A DNA stretch of 48,034 bases from contig JAOAFT010000018.1 in NCBI GenBank assembly GCA_026416125.1, forward strand, positions 1-48,034, given 5' to 3'. The position numbers and the translations under genes were made by a program. Shown here one piece after another: positions 36,401-44,688 of the stretch; position 1 is the first letter of the stretch, and the number at the start of each line of letters is the position of its first letter. The notes beneath the pieces are model-generated. The model saw only the letters and a program-made list of their open reading frames with translations, made no database searches and had not been told where the DNA came from. The stretch is from Bacteroidota bacterium (lineage in GTDB: Bacteria; Bacteroidota; Ignavibacteria; UBA10030).

Positions 36401-39400
36401 TCCATATCTTCAGCGTCGTACCACCTCGCACGCCGTTCGTTCCTGATTGTAAATTAACATCTACTGTGAATTTCAACGCTGCCGCAAATCTCCCATGACG
36501 TTCCCCCGTTTCAATATCAATATTGGTAATTGTTACAGGAAATCCCGCGACACTATGCTGTGGACTGGCAAATTCATATCTCCCTCTTTCGAAGCGTGGT
36601 GTTGCTGTACGCACCTTCCAGTCAGAAAATTCGATTCCCTGTAATCCAATCTTCGAAAGAAAGTCTATCGATGAGTCAACCTTCAACACACCGCTGAAGT
36701 TCGCTTCGCCAAGAAAACCGTCTCCTCCATAGGTCATGGTAATTGATGACGAAGAAGCAAGATTGAGTGTACACTTCAAACAGGAAAGTGGAATTGGAAT
36801 ATCGGTACGAGGATTAATTGAAAACTGATACTGGAGACCTTTCTGTGCCGTACTACCACTATCTGGCGCAGGACGTGAAATGGTTCCAACGTACTCAAAG
36901 AGTGTATCTGTTATTGATATCTTAATACGTCCTTTCATTTCGCTATGCCGCAACGAACTCGAAACCATTTCGATTCGGAGTGTATCGATACTTCCACCCC
37001 ATCCACCAAAATTGACTCTGGGATAGTGAATTACATTTTGAGCGTAGAGCTTGCCGGTAATTCCTGTACCGTCAATGATAACATTCGTTAATGCAAGTTC
37101 AGGATTTACTCCATCGAAGGTTCGCAAACGATCGGGCAATCGTATCGTAGCACTCTTGAGAAAAAAACCTTTCCACTGTGCTGAAGTATTTGTGTACGAT
37201 TCTGGGAATGTTATTCCTTCCGGATTCCGAGACGTTGAAAAATCGAAGACAAGACTTGGAATGTTTAAGGTAAACCCAGGTAACTGTGCAAATTCGCACT
37301 CATTGAGTGATGAAGTCATCATCCATTGCCAACCGTTTCCATTTTTCTCTGCTCGACCTTTGAACAGTGCTTTCACGCTCGACGAGGAATCCCGCGTATT
37401 CACAAGCCACGAGCGTGGAAAATCCACTTCGGCAGAAACAACCAGATGACTGAATCCTTTGCAATCCCATGCAGCGAAGGTACCTGAATCTGAAAGTGTC
37501 GATGCTTTGAAGAGTATACTCCAGCTCCCTTCCCGCCGATACCCGAAATCCCGTGCAAGGTACAACACAGCTTTGTCCATCCCAGCAAGACCAGCTTTGT
37601 GGAAACAGATATTCTTTGCGCCTAAACCAAAGCCAACATCAGGTCCCAGCGCTGGCAAGTCAACCCACGTTGCAGCATTGAGTACTGCTTGCGTCGGTGT
37701 AAACATCATACCGAGAATAGCAATAACAGTAGGATACCCATCGATCGCTTTGTCGAATCCAAGTGGCAATGTTGTTGGTGAGGTATTGATAAGTGCACTT
37801 ACAAGCCGACCTGCACTTTTCGATTTCTCATAGATGCTCTTTAATATCCCATCGGCGAGACCAAGTACTTTGCCTTCGTACTCTTCTTTGCTCGCCATCG
37901 AGTAGCCAGCAGCAGGGTCAACTTTAGCAAATATTGCTCCTTCGTATACCTGATTCTCGCTGTTTACTTTGATATTGTTAAACTCAACACGAATTGGAGC
38001 GCGCAAAAATTGTACATCGACAGTCCCTTCACCAGAGAGCGATGCAGGGGTTCCGGACACTGAAGTAAGTGTTACGGTAAACTTACCGATCGATAGAACA
38101 CTATCCTTCGCAAGTGTTTGTGTCCCCGGTGTTTTGTTCGTTGGCACGTCAGCAAAACAATCACCTGGGCATGCATTGTTCTCATCTTCACCAACTTTTA
38201 CCTGAAAGAGACCATCAGCGCTTACAACCGAGTCCAGCGCACACACACCACCATCAGCCCGTACGGAATCTCTGTTGTACTTAAGCATGAAATTCCAGAC
38301 ATAGGTGGCATTAGAATCCGTAGAAAATGTTTTTGACGTTGAATCACTGTTTAGAAGATTAATGTCATAGCGCGTAAATCCTTGCATATCTGTTGAGTAT
38401 TGGTAGAGCGCTCCATTCCCTGAAAAACTTGTATCAAGAACCGGTGTTGATTGTTTTGCATCCGTAATGTTCTGCGTTGGTGAATTCATCTTCCAGATCC
38501 GGAACCGACCACCAGTGATTGCTGACTTCCGAATGACTGGCTTCACTGAAACTGCAAACGTTGGGTTGAGACCACTTGTCCACACGCCATTGCTTTTCGG
38601 TTGTTCAATGAACATGTCAAAACACATTCGTGCACTATCAGGAACAAGACGGAATGAATCAACTGCGGAAACTGCATACGTTGCAGTATGGTTATCAAGA
38701 AATCGAACTCGCCAGTAATATTGACCTGTATCGCGCAGCGGAGAAAAGCGCTGACGTATAGGCTGAAACAATGCTTCACACCGATCGCCCGATGTATATG
38801 GTACGCCTTCTGGTATCCGTACAAATACTTGTGAAAGGAGTGAATCGAATGTCTTACGCTTCGAAAGCTCAAAAGCAACATTCGCTGTTGCAGTACTCAG
38901 TGCATTATATCCATTGAAGTACGGATTCCTCAGCAGCTCTGGATATAAAAAATTCAACACACTCGGTTCTTGCACCCTGAACGATACTTCGATGGGGGTT
39001 CCACTGGTAACAACTGAATTTGTAGCGCACTCCATCTCCCTTGGCTTTTTCAATCCAATCGTAAACGATGTTTCTGACGAGCGTGCTGTCAACGTTTGCC
39101 CATTGTGCTTTGTAACTGTTGCTTCTACACGCCAAAAGTATTGTTTTCCCATTGCGAGTGTTTGCATCCATGAAGGAAACGTACCGGCATCATCGACATT
39201 ACAGAGCAATATCCCTGCTTTTTCCCCATCCACCAACTGCTGGCTTTGTCGTGGTCCCTGTGGAAAACGGATTGTTCGTACATGGTGAATTGTGCTTGAT
39301 GAATTTTCGGATCGCACAGTAAGACGAACAATAACAGAACGAATATCATCGTCACACGGAGCAAGCCGAATAAAAAGTTGTGGTGTCGACCATGGCAACG

Positions 39401-40307
39401 TATCATTCTGTGCCGGATAGATGTGTTCCAAGGTAAGTGTGTTGTCTTCCGAAACCGTTTCCCGAAGTCGGAACGTTGCAAGCTCACTCTTTCCCTGATT
39501 CTTTGTTGCTGGTTTTCCCGTTGCATCGAATGCTTGCACAATCCACACAAAGCGGTTAACGTTCTGATAGTAATCGAAGTGGAGTTCCCCGGGCAATGGT
39601 TGAAGAAAACTTGTTTGAATACCACTTTTTTCAAACAGTACTGGGTTCCGCTCTAACGCGTCTCGTGGTGATTGACCCTCCCACACTGGACATATTTTTA
39701 TTTTGTAGTTAACCGTGCTTCGTGTAAAATTGTAACTTGTAACCGGAACCCATCGGAATATTGGAAATGGTGTTTGAAGAACTTCATCCTCTGTCGGCGA
39801 GACTATCTGTGGTGGTTCGGGTACCAATGTTTGAATGGTTGTGCAGTACTCATCGCCAAGCGTTATATTTACACCAAACTGATCATACACCGAGATACAC
39901 AACTGGTAGGTTCCTTCGGGAATTGATCCGGATGTTATAAGTGTTCTTTCGACGTCCCTGTCATATTCAAGAGCATTCACATTAATTATTTGTGAACCAG
40001 TCAGAACGATCTGCGATGGTATAGCACCAGCTGCCGGAATATATACTCGTGGTATATAAGCACTGTTCTCCTTTGTTCTGAGAAGAACTTTGCCGTTGTC
40101 ATCCATTACAATTATTCTCACAGTAGCACTTGGATAGTTGTTCGCTGTAGCATTCGTTATTACAAGTTGAAGTACATTCGGGTCTGCTATCCATGCACTG
40201 AGTTCATATGGAAGAGGCATTTTGAGGAGTACTTGGAGATTGACTTGCGAATAAGTACTTGGAAGAACTACTACTAGAAAAATGAAGGGTAGAATACTCT
40301 TACGCAT
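33426..40307 (-). CDS. Giant exported protein (2293 aa) of unknown function
   Basis: By far the largest gene in the window. It has a signal peptide (ILPFIFLVVVLPSTYSQ) and no transmembrane helix after it. Residues about 20-160 form an N-terminal beta domain (IPEGTYQLCISVYDQFG). Residues about 165-560 hold Fn3/Ig-like units (PPQIVSPTEDEVLQTPFPIF; QYFWRVEATV). Near 715 is a Cys-containing linker (NACPGDCFADVPTNK). Residues about 740-1700 are long repeated beta-strand/turn segments rich in Gly, Ser, Thr and aromatics. Near 2185 is a Ser/Thr/Gln-rich linker, followed by a C-terminal domain containing RTRLNAIVNRSYQLMYRG. There is no protease, LPXTG or T9SS-type sorting motif. The start (ATG at 40307) has AAAGGG seven bases upstream, but this sits in an 11-bp RNA hairpin. 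Partial similarity to Bacteroidota TANFOR-type surface proteins is possible but unverified. Confidence 0.85.
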   Translation of the reverse strand: MRKSILPFIFLVVVLPSTYSQVNLQVLLKMPLPYELSAWIADPNVLQLVITNATANNYPSATVRIIVMDDNGKVLLRTKENSAYIPRVYIPAAGAIPSQIVLTGSQIINVNALEYDRDVERTLITSGSIPEGTYQLCISVYDQFGVNITLGDEYCTTIQTLVPEPPQIVSPTEDEVLQTPFPIFRWVPVTSYNFTRSTVNYKIKICPVWEGQSPRDALERNPVLFEKSGIQTSFLQPLPGELHFDYYQNVNRFVWIVQAFDATGKPATKNQGKSELATFRLRETVSEDNTLTLEHIYPAQNDTLPWSTPQLFIRLAPCDDDIRSVIVRLTVRSENSSSTIHHVRTIRFPQGPRQSQQLVDGEKAGILLCNVDDAGTFPSWMQTLAMGKQYFWRVEATVTKHNGQTLTARSSETSFTIGLKKPREMECATNSVVTSGTPIEVSFRVQEPSVLNFLYPELLRNPYFNGYNALSTATANVAFELSKRKTFDSLLSQVFVRIPEGVPYTSGDRCEALFQPIRQRFSPLRDTGQYYWRVRFLDNHTATYAVSAVDSFRLVPDSARMCFDMFIEQPKSNGVWTSGLNPTFAVSVKPVIRKSAITGGRFRIWKMNSPTQNITDAKQSTPVLDTSFSGNGALYQYSTDMQGFTRYDINLLNSDSTSKTFSTDSNATYVWNFMLKYNRDSVRADGGVCALDSVVSADGLFQVKVGEDENNACPGDCFADVPTNKTPGTQTLAKDSVLSIGKFTVTLTSVSGTPASLSGEGTVDVQFLRAPIRVEFNNIKVNSENQVYEGAIFAKVDPAAGYSMASKEEYEGKVLGLADGILKSIYEKSKSAGRLVSALINTSPTTLPLGFDKAIDGYPTVIAILGMMFTPTQAVLNAATWVDLPALGPDVGFGLGAKNICFHKAGLAGMDKAVLYLARDFGYRREGSWSILFKASTLSDSGTFAAWDCKGFSHLVVSAEVDFPRSWLVNTRDSSSSVKALFKGRAEKNGNGWQWMMTSSLNECEFAQLPGFTLNIPSLVFDFSTSRNPEGITFPESYTNTSAQWKGFFLKSATIRLPDRLRTFDGVNPELALTNVIIDGTGITGKLYAQNVIHYPRVNFGGWGGSIDTLRIEMVSSSLRHSEMKGRIKISITDTLFEYVGTISRPAPDSGSTAQKGLQYQFSINPRTDIPIPLSCLKCTLNLASSSSITMTYGGDGFLGEANFSGVLKVDSSIDFLSKIGLQGIEFSDWKVRTATPRFERGRYEFASPQHSVAGFPVTITNIDIETGERHGRFAAALKFTVDVNLQSGTNGVRGGTTLKIWTALASEDGPQRFVYDGVELDSIGIDADVGAVKVQGGLNLFSNDPTFGNGFRGTVRATFLEKLMVGATAQFGAVNDHRYWYVDAKALLPAGAPLFTGFGVYGFAGGAWYGMRRSGSVDASALLGSTDSSTSSTGTGSGFQYAPDRNASFGFSGTLVVGTHPSAESFNGDVGLEAQFSSTGGLSSMSLTGSGYILCGIAERQKAKILSDVNLTYYVPTRTLDGNLNVRIVNADPLTGGGRAVIHFDPNLWYIKIGEPAQPCSLRLSNWLQANAYIMTGMQLPTPQLPPELQQYQGLVQNRSIQIREGNGFAFGASQRFQTGKQQYLVFTGDISALYGFDMSLLKYDGVTCEGTSTPLGINGWYASGKIYAYLNAVIGMHIETYFYEGDKKILDLTLASVLQGGAPNPTWIKGMVSGNYSVLGGAIKGRCEYRFSIGEQCQMMAENPLSRIDIISELDPTNGQRDVDVAIEPQVAFNFKLNTPFDIEEMPDGSGKATIRTFRVKIDPLSLQDLSAGKTIGGNIVESPDGFAAFYKPNEMLGSQHQYRFSASAYGEELINGSWSPAKRKDGSVIKQQEAVVFVTGTAPDKIEPQHIAYTYPIEGQQYFLQGECRSGRIQLKTGMAYLFQPRENYDVQFIARFVPEDRTQPALDVPFTYNGGSATIVFDIPTLLRNTTYQLLIIRKEVPNDPNLARLVQGMERMQSSGGVPSGQQTIREREVYNVQGSTVLLGQRMVQSPTHQFGERVLYAYTFKTSRFNTLQEKLSTFRQTTIETETSGMFQRQAITFSGTEPFDRYDCVPVLWTSCGAIQKFGPLVKLNAWQRTSQWHTQFVNPAIYDEVMWMKNRGFWNGQLQYEKSAMELGVPFGSIGYEQNLPLFVVGPSSTSSTQSKSTSAQSSSQNMKTSGNSIVLKVLYNHGTIVPTDYLTVKERALAVLSNPFISKTNSDRTRLNAIVNRSYQLMYRGTYPIGFFYNYNGCQAVDATIIEIAKPFTY

Positions 40308-40310
40308 TTT

Positions 40311-40364
40311 ATGTCCCTTTCGTATGTCTTGCTCATTTCAATATTGTATTCGAGAAAGGGACAT
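40311..40364 (-). promoter_or_regulatory. RBS-sequestering hairpin in front of the giant gene
   Basis: On the minus strand ATGTCCCTTTC (40364-40354) is the exact complement of GAAAGGGACAT (40321-40311), with a 32-nt loop. The second arm contains the whole AAAGGG ribosome-binding site of the 2293-aa gene. Folding would block initiation, so this looks like a translational switch or thermosensor-like leader. No T-run follows. Confidence 0.65.
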
Positions 40365-40424
40365 CCCACGAGCGAGATCCCCACGTACCCTTCATCGAAA
40401 TAAAGAACAGCGAGACTATGCACT

Positions 40425-40453
40425 AATATAGAGTACCATACCGCCACAGTCAA
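40425..40453 (-). promoter_or_regulatory. Predicted promoter of the surface-protein cluster
   Basis: TTGACT (40448-40453) and TATATT (40425-40430) on the minus strand have a 17-bp spacer. The start near 40418 gives a leader of about 110 nt that contains the RBS-sequestering hairpin. Confidence 0.6.
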
Positions 40454-40735
40454 GCATTCTCTGTGATGAGGAAAACACCCAAAGTGGTAACACTATTATC
40501 TTGAAAATGGATAAAATTTTCGGTTGTCCGATAGCCTCCTCAGCTACACACACAGTATACAGTCTTCCTTTACACATTTTTTGTAGGGTGAAGCTTGAGA
40601 CACGAGAATTAATATTCTCACTTACAAAAGTTGTGCACGGATTGATATGTTTGTGAGTTTACATCAACTACTATTCAAAATTGACAAAATCTATACCTAC
40701 CCCAAACACTTAGTTCCCACAAGTAACATACCGAT
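40454..40735. other. Intergenic DNA between the surface cluster promoter and the decayed protease
   Basis: No intact gene. The protease remnant ends at 40736. No terminator or RNA gene is apparent. Confidence 0.45.
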
Positions 40736-41780
40736 CTAGTGCGGATTAATTCGAATAGTATCTTTTGATACACTCCGTCTTTGGTGTTCCAAATGCCTTG
40801 TAAAAAATGTGGATATATCGTACTCTCGCTTTCGAATGTATTCGTGTTGTGATTCAAGAACTGAGAGAATTGCATCGCTTGAAATAATTTGTGTAACACC
40901 ATACTCAATATGTAACCCTCGATTGATATATATTTCACCAGTGTATGGTACTTCAGGATCGTAATCGATTGTTGCACCTTCACGTACCGGAGAAAGGTAG
41001 TACACAGCACGTGCTACAACCAAGTGTACAATGCTTACAAGTTCAAAATTCGGTATTCAATCACGAATCGCAAACCCAGGCACCCCATTAAACCCTCTAT
41101 TCACAACTGCCTCAATGAAAAATGAGTTGTATCGATCTTTCTTTGAATTACTCACATTATTCCTTTTGTAACAAGACACTGACCAGCTGGGTAACCAAAC
41201 ACGTAGACAAAACTCACCCACTCTAATTCGTGTGCTTTACCAAAAGAATACCGTAGTACGTAAATGGGAAATTCAGTTAATACACTCACTCCAACGAATG
41301 CAACATCACGATGATTCTCCTGAACAAGAATCTCGACTTCACTCAAGCCTGCTATACCTGCAACACAATTCGCTTGACGTTCTTTTATGGATATTGTACG
41401 AATATAAGGTGTTAGTTGTCGTTGTTCGTTTTAGTAAAACCTTATGAGAGTTTCAGGGAAGGAAACAACATGTGCACAAGTTACCAACTAGACATGTGTT
41501 TGTGTGGCACCGAGAATCGTTGCAGTACCTGAGGATGCACGATTGAGATAAATTACCTTTGTAGCAAATTATAGTGTTTCTCCAATATGAATTTTATCTA
41601 TTGTCACTTGAGTTTCTAGGGGAAACACATACGTACGATAATAGGCAACACAACTAATCATTTTAGTAGAAAAAGAAACTTCTTCTAATTGTTGTGAGCA
41701 ATCTCGCGGTATGGGAACCGTGAGTCATATCGACCATTTGACAAGTTTAGATAAACTTCATAGTAAGGAGTACTGCAGGA
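40736..41780 (-). pseudogene. Decayed trypsin-like (HtrA/S1-type) serine protease
   Basis: One minus-strand frame can be followed from about 41780 to 41152, then a second frame to 40736. It reads in order: KMISCVAYYRTYVFPLE, VIYLNRASSGTATILGA, LVTCAHVVSFPETLIRFY (His-loop, compare TAAHV), HRDVAFVGV (Asp-loop), WVSFVYVFGYPAGQCLVTKGI, FIEAVVNRGFNGVPGFAIRD and VPYTGEIYINRGLHIEYGV. Defects: stop codons at 41725-41727, 41569-41571, 41488-41490, 41431-41433 and 41057-41059, and a frameshift around 41140-41155. The catalytic-serine motif (expected GxSGGP) reads FNGVPG, without serine. His and Asp motifs survive. The N-terminal extent is uncertain. Confidence 0.75.
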
Positions 41781-41847
41781 TGTGAGCGATTCTACTATAA
41801 ATACACTGCTGCTGCCAATTTTCCAACCACGTCATTACAATCCCACC

Positions 41848-43086
41848 TTACAACAGAATCAAAGGGAGATGTGCAAAAGTTAACAGTGAGTAGCGGAGTA
41901 CTGTTTCTTTCCGTTTCACAGGAGTATAAGATGAAAAGTATATACCTTTGACAATTGTATTACTCATCATTGCTACAAGAATAGCCGTCGCAAAAAGCGT
42001 TGTATCACTTTTAGGATTTTGAATAAGTGAAAGAATGAACGGATCAATGTCAGAAAATCCGACAATGCATGCAAGTCCCAATAACCCAGTATTACCCACA
42101 GTAGTTACGACAACGTTTGTCACCACTGAAAGAATCACAAAAAGGATGGCAAAACTTATGGCAGGACGTACTTCAAATGGGTTTTGGAGTTCTTGAAGTT
42201 CCTCACCTCCATTAAATGGTATTGCATGCTTTGTAATAGAGATTAAGAATCCCACCATGGAAAGGATGAGTAATCGATACCACAATGTTGAAATAAAAAC
42301 TGGATTAATGAGCCATACGAGAATAAGCACACGAATATACATTACGCTGCTTGCAAGCAGTGCAGCTTGTAATGCAGCACCAGCTCGTTCAGGTATCGAA
42401 CGAGCCATCCGTCCAACTGAAAGTGTTACAACAGTGCTGGAAACGATACCACCCAAAAGACCAGAGAGCCACAACCCTTTTCGAGTACCAAATTTTTTCT
42501 CTAACACATACCCAATGAAACCAAGAGATGATACTATAATGACGATGCGCCACACGCGCGCTGGATTAACGTTGAATTGCGTAAATTCCTGATCTGGAAG
42601 GATAGGATAAATAATGAGTGTAATCAATAAAAATTTTATGAGAGCGAGAAATTCTACTTTGCTTAACTTATCAACATACGATTCGAGCATTGCTTTTTCA
42701 GAGAGAAGCATGGTGTTCACAATCCCCATCGCCATCGCAATCCATATATCTACAAGCATCGCTAATGCACCAGTTATGAACGTTAAGAGAGCTGATACTT
42801 CACTCGTAGAGCCAAATTTTTCTGCTCGAATCTTTGCAACATAACTAATACCTGTGAGAAGAGCGATGGCAAAAAGCCCCATTGGTAACATAAACGTCGC
42901 ACCAATTGAATAAAGCCATGCACATCCAAACCCGAACAAACTAATAATTGGGTGTGTTCGGACACCACCGAACACTAGTTTCTGTTCCACCTTCGTACTC
43001 TCACGTTCCAACCCAACCAAAAATCCAAGTGCTAGTGCAACAAGAAACCGCAATGGTACGGTCCATTCAATAGAAGTCAACACCAT
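41848..43086 (-). CDS. MgtC/SapB-DUF4010 family membrane protein
   Basis: A 412-aa polytopic protein. The N-terminal third is a MgtC/SapB-type domain (LRFLVALALGFLVGLERES, then FGGVRTHPIISLFGFG), and the rest is DUF4010 (GSTSEVSALLTFITGALAML, KFLLITLIIYPILPD, GLLGGIVSSTVVTLSVGRMA), with about 12 predicted helices in total. The FLVGLERE motif, with its conserved acidic residue, is the family hallmark. MgtC proteins affect growth at low Mg2+ and acid stress, but the biochemical role of the DUF4010 fusion is not established. It is monocistronic, with GAAGGTGACCT before the ATG, and diverges from the TPR gene. Confidence 0.9.
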   Translation of the reverse strand: MVLTSIEWTVPLRFLVALALGFLVGLERESTKVEQKLVFGGVRTHPIISLFGFGCAWLYSIGATFMLPMGLFAIALLTGISYVAKIRAEKFGSTSEVSALLTFITGALAMLVDIWIAMAMGIVNTMLLSEKAMLESYVDKLSKVEFLALIKFLLITLIIYPILPDQEFTQFNVNPARVWRIVIIVSSLGFIGYVLEKKFGTRKGLWLSGLLGGIVSSTVVTLSVGRMARSIPERAGAALQAALLASSVMYIRVLILVWLINPVFISTLWYRLLILSMVGFLISITKHAIPFNGGEELQELQNPFEVRPAISFAILFVILSVVTNVVVTTVGNTGLLGLACIVGFSDIDPFILSLIQNPKSDTTLFATAILVAMMSNTIVKGIYFSSYTPVKRKETVLRYSLLTFAHLPLILL

Positions 43087-43177
43087 AGGTCACCTTCAAA
43101 GCACAGTTATTATAATCCCTATACTGCTCACAAAATATAGTTTTTTCAAATGCTATTGGCAACTTCCAAGTATATAA

Positions 43178-43192
43178 CAAGTATATTACTTG
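43178..43192. promoter_or_regulatory. Palindrome CAAGTA-TAT-TACTTG at the TPR-gene promoter
   Basis: A perfect 6+3+6 palindrome. A third half-site, CAAGTATAT (43168-43176), precedes it. It overlaps the -35 region of the predicted promoter, so an operator is plausible. Confidence 0.4.
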
Positions 43193-43218
43193 ACTTCAAA
43201 CGTGGAATTTACTTTATT
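43190..43218 (+). promoter_or_regulatory. Possible promoter of the TPR-aroE genes
   Basis: TTGACT (43190-43195), a 17-bp spacer and TTTATT (43213-43218). The -35 is good and the -10 weak. Confidence 0.35.
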
Positions 43219-43253
43219 GGGTATAGAGTAACAAGTAAGGATTCACAAGGGCA

Positions 43254-44675
43254 ATGTACGACGATTTCGAAAATAACAATGAACTTCCTACAAACGATCA
43301 AACATCGGACGATGATATCCATCGCTTTAAGGAAATGATTTCTAACGGGGGTAAAGACATTAATAACCCTGAAGCATTAGAAGAAATCGTCCAATTCTAC
43401 TTCAACCATGAAGTATTCGATGAAGCACTCTATTATGTTGATCGACTTCTAGAGTTTGAGCCTTACAATGCCGATGCACTTCAACGGAAGGGGATGATCC
43501 TTAACAATCTTGGGCACTACGATGAAGCACTTGAGATATTCCAAAAAGCTTTAAACCTTAATCCTTCCGATGCAGAACTTTACGTCAACTACGGAATAAC
43601 GCTCGACAACGTGAACCGTATTGATGAAGCGATGGATGCGTTCAACCATGCCCTTGAACTTGACCCCCTTAATTCAGACGCCTTGTTTCACAAGGGCGTC
43701 ACGTATGAAAAGCTCAACAATTACGAGGAAGCTCTCAGAATTTTTAAAGCCGTAATCCAAATTGATCCAGAACATCCCGATGTATGGTACGAACTCGGGT
43801 ATTGTTACGACTACCTTAACAAGCCTGAAGAATCAATCCATTGCTACGATGAATACATTGAGCGAGATCCTTTCAACTACCAAGCATGGTACAATAAAGG
43901 GATTGTCCTAAATAGAAATGGCCATTACTCTGAAGCAATACAAAGTTATGAATTTGCTCTTGCAATAAAAGAAGATTTTCCAGCATGTTGGTACAATATG
44001 GGCAACGCATATGCAAACGCTGGTGATTTTACCAAAGCTTTAGAATGCTACTTTAAGGCTTTAAAATATGATCCAAACGATCCTGACACCCTTCACAACG
44101 TAGCAAATGTTCTTGAACAGCAGGAACAATACAGTGAAGCGATTACATACTATACGAAAGCAATTATTCTCGATGCAACCTATGCTGAAGCGTACTATGG
44201 CCGTGGATGCTGTTACGATGCACTTCAACAGTATGAGGAAGCTGCAAAGGATTTCCATAAAGCTGTAGAGCTAGATCCTGATAATTCGGAGTACTGGTAT
44301 GCATGTGCAGATGTGGAGTACAACAGAGGGAACATTGAAGCATCAATTACACACTATAAAAAAATTATCGAGATGGAACCATACAATTACGAGGCATGGT
44401 ACGATCTGGGTGACACCCTCCTAGAGGTAGGTTTATATGAAGAAGCTCGCGAAGCACTTGAACAAAGTATTCACATTGAACCAGAATTTGGTCCTTCATA
44501 TTTTAGTCTTGGCAAAGTGTTTTTTTCATTACGCATGTACAGAGAAGCCATAAAAGCATTTTCAACAGCATTGAAACTTTCACCTGACCTAAAGGAAGAC
44601 TTACTCTACCTAATTCCAAAATTCATTTCGTGGAAAATTGTAAAAAACTTCTCCACTAAAACTAAATCAATGTGA
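43254..44675 (+). CDS. Tetratricopeptide repeat protein
   Basis: A 473-aa protein built of about twelve consecutive 34-residue TPR units from about residue 40 to 450, recognisable by repeated NALxxKGxxL-, GxYxEAIxxY- and LDPxNxxA-like positions, for example YNADALQRKGMILNNLGHYD and FPACWYNMGNAYANAGDF. There is no signal peptide, so it is cytoplasmic. The N-terminus is acidic and flexible (DDFENNNELPTNDQTSDDD). TPR arrays bind protein partners; the target is unknown. It is 13 bp upstream of aroE and probably cotranscribed with it. Confidence 0.93.
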   Translation: MYDDFENNNELPTNDQTSDDDIHRFKEMISNGGKDINNPEALEEIVQFYFNHEVFDEALYYVDRLLEFEPYNADALQRKGMILNNLGHYDEALEIFQKALNLNPSDAELYVNYGITLDNVNRIDEAMDAFNHALELDPLNSDALFHKGVTYEKLNNYEEALRIFKAVIQIDPEHPDVWYELGYCYDYLNKPEESIHCYDEYIERDPFNYQAWYNKGIVLNRNGHYSEAIQSYEFALAIKEDFPACWYNMGNAYANAGDFTKALECYFKALKYDPNDPDTLHNVANVLEQQEQYSEAITYYTKAIILDATYAEAYYGRGCCYDALQQYEEAAKDFHKAVELDPDNSEYWYACADVEYNRGNIEASITHYKKIIEMEPYNYEAWYDLGDTLLEVGLYEEAREALEQSIHIEPEFGPSYFSLGKVFFSLRMYREAIKAFSTALKLSPDLKEDLLYLIPKFISWKIVKNFSTKTKSM

Positions 44676-44688
44676 GGGGAGCTAGTTC

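Noticed and set aside
43087-43140. Promoter of the MgtC/DUF4010 gene from a TATAAT upstream of its start
   Set aside because: No acceptable -35 lies at 16-18 bp (TATTTT only).
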